Of a stretch of DNA of 5,636 bases, positions 1 to 5,636 are shown one piece after another (within the stretch, counting starts at the first letter, position 1; each line of letters starts with the position of its first letter). Below the pieces are notes generated by a model that was not told the origin of the DNA, searched no databases, and worked only from the letters and a program-made list of their open reading frames with translations. The stretch covers positions 1 to 5,636 of the forward strand of contig JAKEEN010000136.1 in the NCBI GenBank assembly GCA_022616575.1, in the 5' to 3' direction. A program made the position numbers and the translations under genes. Source of the DNA: Flammeovirgaceae bacterium. GTDB taxonomy: Bacteria > Bacteroidota > Bacteroidia > Cytophagales > Cyclobacteriaceae.

Positions 1-1331
1 AATTCGTTTACCAAAAATGTGGTGAAGGAACTAAATGAAGGGCGCGACTGACCTTCCGGGCCGCCATGTATGTTGATTACCACCGGAATTTTTCCGGTTG
101 CATTTTTTGGCCTGTAGATAAATGCCGGAATTTTTCTTGGCTTCCCGATCACCTGATCGAATGTTTCATATTCAATTAGCTCTGCCTTTGGAAATGTTGA
201 TGGATCCAGACCTCCAATTTCGCTGTATGTCCAGCGGGTAAGCTTATTAGTACCTAAATCTATCGAGTAAACATCACCCGGACTTTGTGGTGTTGAAATA
301 GTAAATGCCAGTTCATTTTTAGTGGGATGAAAATCCATACCCCCAATGAGTCCTTCCGGGATCCCGCTTACAGCAGTATATTTTTTTGTGAGTGTATTGA
401 GCTGATACATTTTGTCGATTCCATTCTCATTCGTAACAAAAATAATTGTGCCCCGATTTCTGCTGATGGTGTAATTATCAACATCCCACGGAATAGATTT
501 GGTGATGTCTGTAAATTTCCTGGTAGCAACATCATAATATTTCAACGTTTGAAATTCAGTACCTTCATCGTTTACTAAAAAAATCCCTTTGCTATCGCCC
601 GACCAGACACCACCACTATAGGCAATTTCTTCCGAGGATGGGTTGACCTGCTCTAATTTTGCCGTGGCCAAATCTAGTACATGCAAGTATGAATGATTTG
701 CTGAAATATTATTTTGAACAATTACTTTTTTATCATCGGGTGACCAGTCGACAGGCGACCACGAACCCCCTTGTTGCAAAATAATTTTTGCTTCCTTGGG
801 ATTGGCCATAGAGGAAGTGTACAAATCAAAATCCTTCAAATTTCTGCGCGTGCTCACATAAATAAACTGGTCGCCTTTGTTGCTCCATGAAGGCATCGTG
901 TTTTGGGTTCTGCCTCCATCTGAAAGTAAATCGTATTTACCTGTGATTAAATCAAACCAATATAACTGGCGAAACTCATTGCCGCCTACGTCCTTAGTGA
1001 ACATAAACCCTTTGTATTTAGGATCGGGACTGAAACTGCCTCCACCGATAGGTTCCTTAAAAAAAGTAATTTGTTTGCGTGCACCCCCTGGCATTTCGAC
1101 CAAGTGCAATTGTGGTGTATCGCCAAAACGTGTTGCTATTAAAATTCCTTTGCCGTCTGGCAACCACCCGGAGAATGAAGCCGCACGCGTATTTTGATAT
1201 TGGTTCATTCGCTCAGCTAACGCTTGCGGTATATCGGGCACACCTTCTGTTAAAAGATTGCCGATTTCTTTTTCCTGTTGACCCAAAAGAAGGTTGGGCA
1301 GCAGGATCAACGCAACTACAAACTTTTTCAT
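1..1331 (-). CDS. Exported S9-family (prolyl oligopeptidase-like) serine peptidase, C-terminus outside the window
   Basis: This frame stays open for 443 codons and runs off the left edge. It starts at the ATG at 1331-1329; an in-frame TAG lies a few codons upstream, so no earlier start is possible. The N-terminus (MKKFVVALILLPNLLLGQ) is a signal peptide with cleavage likely around LLLG-Q, so the protein is exported. Residues of about 40-380 carry repeated beta-propeller blades of PD40/TolB type, recognised by motifs such as SFSPDP, PSWSNKGDQFIYVS, VDWSPDDKKVIV and GVWSGDSKGIFLV. From about residue 390 the start of the alpha/beta-hydrolase domain appears, with PVVINIHGGPEGQ; the HGGP at 422-425 is the oxyanion-side motif of S9 acylaminoacyl- and dipeptidyl-peptidase-like enzymes. 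Members usually have 600-700 residues, so the Ser-Asp-His triad would lie beyond the edge. The family cleaves short peptides; the exact specificity cannot be read here. It is divergent from the kinase gene, and no Shine-Dalgarno sequence is present. Confidence 0.9.
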   Translation of the reverse strand, partial: MKKFVVALILLPNLLLGQQEKEIGNLLTEGVPDIPQALAERMNQYQNTRAASFSGWLPDGKGILIATRFGDTPQLHLVEMPGGARKQITFFKEPIGGGSFSPDPKYKGFMFTKDVGGNEFRQLYWFDLITGKYDLLSDGGRTQNTMPSWSNKGDQFIYVSTRRNLKDFDLYTSSMANPKEAKIILQQGGSWSPVDWSPDDKKVIVQNNISANHSYLHVLDLATAKLEQVNPSSEEIAYSGGVWSGDSKGIFLVNDEGTEFQTLKYYDVATRKFTDITKSIPWDVDNYTISRNRGTIIFVTNENGIDKMYQLNTLTKKYTAVSGIPEGLIGGMDFHPTKNELAFTISTPQSPGDVYSIDLGTNKLTRWTYSEIGGLDPSTFPKAELIEYETFDQVIGKPRKIPAFIYRPKNATGKIPVVINIHGGPEGQSRPSFSSFTTFLVNE

Positions 1332-1372
1332 GGGCAAAAATTTTGCATGGAAGCTACTTAACAAAAAATCCG

Positions 1373-1406
1373 TTTGCAATGATTTATTTAAGTAAAGATA
1401 CTTTCG
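1373..1406 (+). promoter_or_regulatory. Tentative Bacteroidota-type promoter for the sensor kinase gene
   Basis: In the 106-base divergent gap (1332-1437), TTTG at 1373-1376 is followed 22 bases later by TACTTTCG (1399-1406). This differs in one fixed position from the Bacteroidota -7 consensus TAnnTTTG, with TTTG as the usual -33 element. The spacing is at the long end of what is normally described. A start site near 1413 would give a leader of about 25 bases. On the opposite strand TATCTTTA (1400-1393) also fits the -7 consensus with one mismatch and overlaps the first, but no TTTG-like -33 element stands at a suitable distance upstream of it. AT-rich DNA produces such matches by chance, so this is a weak call. 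Confidence 0.25.
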
Positions 1407-1437
1407 GTTCTCTATATGATTTTTCTATTTTTAGTGC

Positions 1438-3219
1438 ATGCAAGGCAGGGTTAAAGTTTTCATGATTTTGTGGGGCCTTGTACCCCTTATGCCGGCAGCA
1501 GCTTCTGCCGATACCACGCACATACCTATTACATGGCATGAAACAAAAAAAGCCGGAAAGGGAAGCATTACTGTGTACTGGTATAAATCACAACCCTTTA
1601 TTTATCAAAATGAAGATGGAAGTCTTGGCGGAATAGAATTTGATATTATTAATAGATTCAAAAAATATTTAAAAGAAAAACACGAGGTTGATCTCACTGT
1701 TGATTGGGCGGAAGGGGAAACTTTTGGTGGTGTGTTTGAGCACATACAAAATGAAAGAACGGAAGGAACTTTTGGTGCTTCGTTCTTTTCTATTACCCCC
1801 GACCGGCAAAAGAAGGTTGACTTCACCCCTCCGTATCTTGCCGATATTTCTGTATTGATCTCCAGTCATAATGTGCCCGTAGTTCGAAGTATTGAGGAGT
1901 TTAATAAAGTATTTTCAACCCTGACTGCGCTCACCATCAAGCATACTACTTATGAGCAAGACCTGCTGAGGTTAAAAGAAGCGGGAGACCTCAATTTTAA
2001 AATTGAATACATACCCAGCAGTGAGAATGTCTTGCTCTCGATGGAGAACACAGAGAATACCTTTGGTTTCATTGATTTGCCGGTGTACATGATTTTGTTC
2101 AAACAAAATCCTTCCATGCGTGTGAAAAGACAAAACATGTTCCCCATTATTCGCGAGGGCTATGCGCTGATTATGCCGGAAGGAAGTTCATGGCACGAAC
2201 CTTTCAATGAATTTTTTGCCGACCCCCTCTTTAAGGTTGAGTTAGAGAAGATCATCAGCAACTATATAGATCCGGAACTCTACCGGATGGTGGAGAACTT
2301 ATCGTTGAATTCTAACGACCCGATTACTTTACTTACCAAAGAAAAAGAAATTCAGTACCTCGATTTGCTGGATAAGAAAAAACAACTCGAAACAGAAACA
2401 CAGGCCCGTAACTTACTTATCACCTTGCTCGCTATCAGCCTGACTTCCCTTTTAATCATCGTCTTACTTTATCGCAAAAAGAAGCAGCAACAAATTGAAA
2501 TTAAGCGGCAGAATGAGCACCTGCTTGCTTTAGATGAGGAAAAAGACAACCTGATAAAAATTTTGGCTCATGACATGCGAACACCCATCAATCATGTGCA
2601 AGGCATGGCACAACTCCTATCCCTTACCAACTCACTTTCAAACGATCAACAGCAGTTAGCACAAAATATTAATGACTCTACGCAGCGATTGAACAAAATG
2701 ATCACCAACATACTTGACCTTGATTCTCTGGAGCACAATCGTACCAAAATTTCAAACGAAAAAATCGAGGTAACACCCCTTGTTGCCGGGGTTGTAAAAA
2801 GTTTTCAAAATGAAGCAGAAAGAAAGAATATTCAACTCCGCTTGTCGAACAGTGAGAATGTTTCTATTTCGGGGGATATTCTTTTTTTAACGCAGGTTTT
2901 TGAAAACCTGATTTCGAATGCCCTTAAGTTCTCTGAAAAAGGGAAAACGGTTGAGGTGCTTTTAACCGAAACACAGGGTAAGATTAAAATTTCGGTAAAA
3001 GATCAGGGGCCGGGCCTGGCTAAAGAAGAACTTGATTTGCTGTTTAAAAAATTCAGAAAACTGAGTACACGGCCAACCGCAGGCGAGAGTTCTATCGGCC
3101 TTGGCCTTTCCATCGTAAAAAAGTATGTTGAGTTAATGAACGGAAAGGTATGGTGTGAATCTGAGCCGGGTGTTGGATCAACGTTTCATGTAGAATTTAC
3201 CTGCAACGGCACGCATTAA
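1438..3219 (+). CDS. Membrane sensor histidine kinase with periplasmic amino-acid-binding-protein-like sensor domain
   Basis: A complete 593-residue protein. The start at 1438 is the first possible ATG, since an in-frame TAG lies just upstream; it supplies a basic n-region (R4, K6) and a hydrophobic stretch ending ASA-D near residue 24, a good signal peptide. Residues of about 42-280 resemble an SBP_bac_3 Venus-flytrap domain: QPFIYQNEDGSLGGIEFD, then SITPDRQKKVDFTPPY with R123 at the place of the ligand-carboxylate arginine, and GFIDLPVY with D213. A polar helical stretch leads to one membrane segment (325-345) and a short basic coiled coil. HisKA follows with LAHDMRTP, phospho-acceptor H378, and D379 and T382 for kinase and phosphatase chemistry. 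The ATPase domain shows the N box (ENLISNALK, 489-497), G1 (DQGPGL, 522-527), F box (LFKKFRK, 535-541) and G2 (GLGLSIV, 554-560). All key residues are present and there is no receiver domain. No response regulator is encoded nearby, so the partner is unknown. The ligand is inferred to be an amino acid or similar small molecule. Confidence 0.93.
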   Translation: MQGRVKVFMILWGLVPLMPAAASADTTHIPITWHETKKAGKGSITVYWYKSQPFIYQNEDGSLGGIEFDIINRFKKYLKEKHEVDLTVDWAEGETFGGVFEHIQNERTEGTFGASFFSITPDRQKKVDFTPPYLADISVLISSHNVPVVRSIEEFNKVFSTLTALTIKHTTYEQDLLRLKEAGDLNFKIEYIPSSENVLLSMENTENTFGFIDLPVYMILFKQNPSMRVKRQNMFPIIREGYALIMPEGSSWHEPFNEFFADPLFKVELEKIISNYIDPELYRMVENLSLNSNDPITLLTKEKEIQYLDLLDKKKQLETETQARNLLITLLAISLTSLLIIVLLYRKKKQQQIEIKRQNEHLLALDEEKDNLIKILAHDMRTPINHVQGMAQLLSLTNSLSNDQQQLAQNINDSTQRLNKMITNILDLDSLEHNRTKISNEKIEVTPLVAGVVKSFQNEAERKNIQLRLSNSENVSISGDILFLTQVFENLISNALKFSEKGKTVEVLLTETQGKIKISVKDQGPGLAKEELDLLFKKFRKLSTRPTAGESSIGLGLSIVKKYVELMNGKVWCESEPGVGSTFHVEFTCNGTH

Positions 3220-3230
3220 TTCTAACATAC

Positions 3231-5315
3231 TTATCGATACAACTCTTTGTACTTCTTCTTTCCTTCATCCAGGAATTTTACAAAACCATCTACGCTCTTA
3301 TTATATCCATACGGGGACACAAGCACTTTTTCATCGGCACCCAGCAGCACATAAAAAGGTTGGGCATTATTCTTCAAATTTGTGATCTGTAAGTCGGCAT
3401 TCTGCTTGCCAATCGTTTTTTTCACCTTGTTGTCATACGATGAGGTGTACCAATCAGCTTCGGGTAATTGAGTCTTATCATCTACGTAAAGGGCAACCAC
3501 CACATAATCATTTTTCAACCGCTCAAGCACAAGGGGGTCACTCCACACCACGGCCTCCATTTCTCGACAGTTCGTACAGCCGTGGCCTGTAAAATCAATG
3601 AACAGTGGCTTGTTCTGCTGACGCGCGCAAGCCAAAGCCTGTTTGTAATCGAAGTAGCCATTAAGGCCATGAGGCAAATGGAGAAAGTCAGAATATTTTG
3701 GAACATCACAAATCTGGTTACCGGCATTTCCTTTTGATGTTGATATTAAGTCAAAATCATGCGTGTATAGCGGAGGCAAGTAGCCTGCCAATGCTTTAAG
3801 CGGAGCTCCCCACATGCCGGGAACGAGGTACAATACAAATGTGAACATACCAATGGCCATTACCACACGCGGTACGCTAATCGTTTTGTCTTCTGCATCC
3901 TTCCCCGTATCGCCCGGCATTCGAAACGCTTTCATCAGGTAAAGTCCGATTAACAAACTAATTACGATCCAGATAGCGATGTTAATCTCGCGATCAAGAA
4001 TTCCCCAGTGAAATGCCTGGTCGGCTATGCTTAAGAATTTGAATGCAAGGGCTAACTCTAAAAATCCTAAAACAACTTTAACTGCATTTAACCAACCACC
4101 AGACTTAGGCAGCGACTTCATCCAACCCGGAAAAAATGCAAAGAGCGTAAAGGGAATTGCAAACGCCAATGAAAAGGCAAACATTCCCAAAACCGGCTTT
4201 AGTATTTCACCACCTGCAGAAGAAACTAAAATACTGCCGACAATCGGACCCGTACAAGAAAATGAAACTAACACAATGGTAAATGCCATAAAGAAGACTC
4301 CGGTGAGTCCGCCTTTTTCCGCCTGACGATCCACCTTTGTAATAAACGTTCCAGGCAATGTGATTTCAAACAACCCTAAAAATGATAACCCAAAAATCAC
4401 AAACACCAAAAAGAAAATGATATTAGGCAGCCACTCGGTTGAAAGGTGATTAGCCGTTTCAGGGCCCATTAATGGAGCCACTGCTGCACCCGCGATTGAA
4501 TAAATTAAAATGATGAAAAACCCATAAATCAACGCTTGAAATTTTGATCTGCCCTGCCCCGTAAAAAATGTAACCGTCATGGGGATCATCGGGAATACAC
4601 AAGGTGTAAGTAAAGCCGCAAGACCTGCCAAAAAAGAAACTAACAAAAAAGCCCAAAGAGATTTTTGCTCCGGGCTTTCTTTCAATAATGCTTCGTCAAG
4701 TTGCGGGCCTTTTATCTCTTCATAGGTAGTGCCAGAACTTTCCAACTTCTCTTCCTTTATTGAATCGTTACCGGTTACCGGCAACTGGTAACCGGTACCC
4801 TTTTCCTTTTCCGCTCGTTGTTCTTTGATCTGTGCTGGTGCCTTACCTGTGACCTCGACATTATTTACCAAAAACTCTCCGTCCCCCGGAATGCACTTGC
4901 CATCCACTTCGGTACAGACCTGGTAGTTGTACTCTCCCGCTATTGTTAAGTCTTTTGATAGAACTTTAATTCGTTGCCTGAATTCGGCTGTCTTTTTAAA
5001 AACCTTTACATCGCATTCAAAAATCTCATCATACTTATCAACCGGATTAATAGGAACCACTTTACCCACCAGTTGGTAACTTGGATCTTCCTTGAAAATA
5101 AATTCCGTTTTTAACGGTCCGTCTTCACATGGAAATTCTGTTGAATACAAATACCAGGTGGGGTCAATCTTTACATTGAAAATAATTTCCAGTTCATCGC
5201 CAAGCTTGACATTACTGGCAGACGCAGAAGCAGACCACTTAGCCGGCTGAAGGATCTGGGCGTTGAGGGACTGAAACGATAAAATCCAGACGAAAACAAT
5301 AAAAACACGGTTCAT
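3231..5315 (-). CDS. dsbD: DsbD-type thiol:disulfide interchange protein (electron transporter to the periplasm)
   Basis: A complete 694-residue protein that carries electrons from cytoplasmic thioredoxin across the inner membrane to periplasmic thiol proteins. I start it at the ATG at 5315-5313, giving the signal peptide MNRVFIVFVWILSFQSLNAQ; a TTG two codons earlier is less likely. The N-terminal alpha domain (about 22-155) ends with the redox pair C134/C141 (VCTEVDGKCIPGDGEF), matching E. coli DsbD C103/C109. A charged, low-complexity linker spans about 156-216. The beta domain (about 219-500) has roughly eight membrane helices, with the two catalytic cysteines in LLTPCVFPMIP (C239) and SFSCTGPIVG (C354). 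The C-terminal thioredoxin-like gamma domain contains DFTGHGCTNCREME (C580/C583) and the likely cis-proline P653 (NAQPFYV). All six catalytic cysteines are present; C63, C101, C536 and C563 are additional. It converges on the kinase gene with 11 bases between stops and no clear terminator hairpin. Confidence 0.95.
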   Translation of the reverse strand: MNRVFIVFVWILSFQSLNAQILQPAKWSASASASNVKLGDELEIIFNVKIDPTWYLYSTEFPCEDGPLKTEFIFKEDPSYQLVGKVVPINPVDKYDEIFECDVKVFKKTAEFRQRIKVLSKDLTIAGEYNYQVCTEVDGKCIPGDGEFLVNNVEVTGKAPAQIKEQRAEKEKGTGYQLPVTGNDSIKEEKLESSGTTYEEIKGPQLDEALLKESPEQKSLWAFLLVSFLAGLAALLTPCVFPMIPMTVTFFTGQGRSKFQALIYGFFIILIYSIAGAAVAPLMGPETANHLSTEWLPNIIFFLVFVIFGLSFLGLFEITLPGTFITKVDRQAEKGGLTGVFFMAFTIVLVSFSCTGPIVGSILVSSAGGEILKPVLGMFAFSLAFAIPFTLFAFFPGWMKSLPKSGGWLNAVKVVLGFLELALAFKFLSIADQAFHWGILDREINIAIWIVISLLIGLYLMKAFRMPGDTGKDAEDKTISVPRVVMAIGMFTFVLYLVPGMWGAPLKALAGYLPPLYTHDFDLISTSKGNAGNQICDVPKYSDFLHLPHGLNGYFDYKQALACARQQNKPLFIDFTGHGCTNCREMEAVVWSDPLVLERLKNDYVVVALYVDDKTQLPEADWYTSSYDNKVKKTIGKQNADLQITNLKNNAQPFYVLLGADEKVLVSPYGYNKSVDGFVKFLDEGKKKYKELYR
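4769..4797. repeat. Inverted repeat inside dsbD, encoding part of the periplasmic linker
   Basis: TACCGGTTACC (4769-4779) is exactly mirrored by GGTAACCGGTA (4787-4797). The inner bases GG/CT extend the stem by one G-T and one G-C pair, leaving a CAA loop, so about 13 pairs can form. The arms themselves contain ACCGGT-type palindromes. On the coding strand it reads in frame as GTGYQLPVTGN (about residues 173-183), in the variable linker between the alpha domain and the first membrane helix. Sequence and peptide stand out from the lysine/glutamate-rich linker on both sides. It may be a copy of a dispersed short palindromic element, but copy number cannot be seen from one window. Confidence 0.65.
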
Positions 5316-5499
5316 TACCAAAATGATATTTTAAGATTTTAAACTAACGCAAAGTGCAAAAAATTAGTTGACCGATGTGCCCTCATGATTATTTATCAGC
5401 GTCTTTGTAATTTAACCGACCAGTTGGCAACTGATATTACCGCTTATACGGTTTATCCGCTAAAAAGACTTTGTAAAGACTTATTTTAAAAATTCTGAA
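5316..5499. other. Non-coding gap between dsbD and the right-hand gene fragment
   Basis: This 184-base divergent gap should hold the dsbD promoter, but I found no convincing TTTG / TAnnTTTG pair on either strand. A frame open from 5343 (ATG at 5385) to the TAA at 5487-5489 has no recognisable protein similarity and no ribosome binding site; I do not call it a gene. The 8-base direct repeat CTTTGTAA occurs at 5403-5410 and 5469-5476, and GTCTTT (5401-5406) is the inverse of AAAGAC (5464-5469). If the adjacent repeat-protein gene is truncated, the break lies in this stretch. Confidence 0.5.
5421..5433. repeat. Short dyad upstream of dsbD
   Basis: CAGTTG (5421-5426) and CAACTG (5428-5433) form a perfect 6-base dyad around a single G. 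The one-base centre makes a hairpin impossible, so it would be a protein-binding operator if anything. The 3' half, GGCAACTG, is also found in the centre of the inverted repeat within dsbD (4780-4787). It lies about 105 bases from the dsbD start. Chance is a real possibility. Confidence 0.25.
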
Positions 5500-5636
5500 A
5501 TGCAGGGCGCTGAAAATGTTTGGCGCTATGATCCTGTAAAAGATCAGGCGAAAACAATTCAGCCATTGGCTATGAAGGGTGATCCTAAATTGCGTTTTAA
5601 CTGGAATGCCTCATTAACAACCAGTCCGAACAAACC
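5500..5636 (+). CDS. Fragment of a BNR/VPS10-like beta-propeller 'glycosyl hydrolase' protein, apparently lacking its N-terminal half
   Basis: The frame is open from just after a TAA at 5461-5463 to the right edge; the first ATG is at 5500, giving 45 codons in the window. The reading includes QGAENVWRYDPVKDQ, KTIQP and LRFNWNASLTTSPNKP. From memory of the family, this matches the middle of long (about 1000-residue) secreted proteins with sortilin/VPS10 or BNR repeats, where a 'SE-x-QGG...R-x-D...G...I-x-P...LRFNWN-x-P...SPHNP' stretch occurs after some 450-600 residues of propeller. The residues just before the ATG (KNSE) also fit that pattern. No signal peptide and no N-terminal propeller precede it: the frame closes 13 codons before the ATG, and the other two frames show nothing similar. 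It is therefore probably a 5'-truncated remnant, or one side of an assembly junction. Family assignment is moderately sure; whether it is expressed is unknown. Confidence 0.55.
   Translation, partial: MQGAENVWRYDPVKDQAKTIQPLAMKGDPKLRFNWNASLTTSPNK

Noticed and set aside
83..136. Twelve-base direct repeat CCGGAATTTTTC (83-94 and 125-136) and a CCGGAA/TTCCGG dyad
   Set aside because: Both copies encode the same KIP tripeptide in the same frame of the peptidase, so coincidence of codon use explains them.
327..1465. Plus-strand open frames of 83, 106 and 128 codons at the left
   Set aside because: They lie opposite the S9 peptidase coding frame, which is clearly real by its domain motifs; they show no domain or signal of their own.
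3220..3230. Possible bidirectional terminator between the convergent kinase and dsbD genes
   Set aside because: The 11 bases and the adjoining gene ends contain no stem with flanking T-tracts that I can see.
5062..5084. AGTTGGTAACT dyad in the dsbD alpha-domain coding region, resembling the linker repeat
   Set aside because: It encodes SYQLVGK in a position where the alpha domain normally has a similar strand, so protein conservation explains it better than a repeat element.
5316..5321. TTG start two codons upstream of the dsbD ATG
   Set aside because: It would only add two residues before a normal signal peptide beginning MNRVF; the ATG at 5315-5313 is the more natural start and nothing favours the TTG.
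5385..5489. A 34-codon plus-strand frame upstream of dsbD
   Set aside because: Short, with no ribosome binding site, no recognisable similarity and no signal peptide; it is likely chance in the intergenic gap.

Overview
The window looks like chromosomal DNA of a Bacteroidota bacterium, probably of the Cytophagales type. The signs are AT-leaning base composition (by eye), no Shine-Dalgarno sequence before any of the three readable starts, exported proteins whose signal peptides end in G/A-Q, and Bacteroidota-style versions of S9 peptidase, DsbD and a BNR/VPS10-like repeat protein. No RNA gene, CRISPR array, insertion sequence or phage gene is visible.

Layout, left to right. (1) Bases 1-1331, minus strand: the first 443 residues of an exported S9-family serine peptidase. 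It comprises a signal peptide, a PD40/WD40-like beta-propeller and the start of the hydrolase domain, and it runs off the left edge before the catalytic serine. (2) Bases 1332-1437: a divergent intergenic region with a tentative Bacteroidota-type promoter for the next gene. (3) Bases 1438-3219, plus strand: a complete 593-residue sensor histidine kinase whose extracytoplasmic sensor is an amino-acid-binding-protein-like (SBP_bac_3) domain. (4) An 11-base gap, then bases 3231-5315, minus strand: a complete 694-residue DsbD-type thiol:disulfide reductant transporter, convergent with the kinase. Its periplasmic linker carries a strong inverted repeat that looks like a small repeat element read through in frame. 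(5) Bases 5316-5499: a non-coding stretch with short dyads and direct repeats. (6) Bases 5500-5636, plus strand: a coding frame that resembles the middle of a long BNR/VPS10-like 'glycosyl hydrolase' protein but has a stop a few codons upstream, so it seems to lack its N-terminal half.

The genes do not form one operon: they alternate as divergent, convergent and divergent pairs. All of the products act in or across the envelope. A speculative link is that the peptidase releases peptides or amino acids that the kinase senses. DsbD is a housekeeping supplier of reductant to the periplasm. I see no clearly new multi-gene system. The items most worth checking are the beheaded repeat-protein gene at the right end and the in-frame inverted repeat in dsbD.
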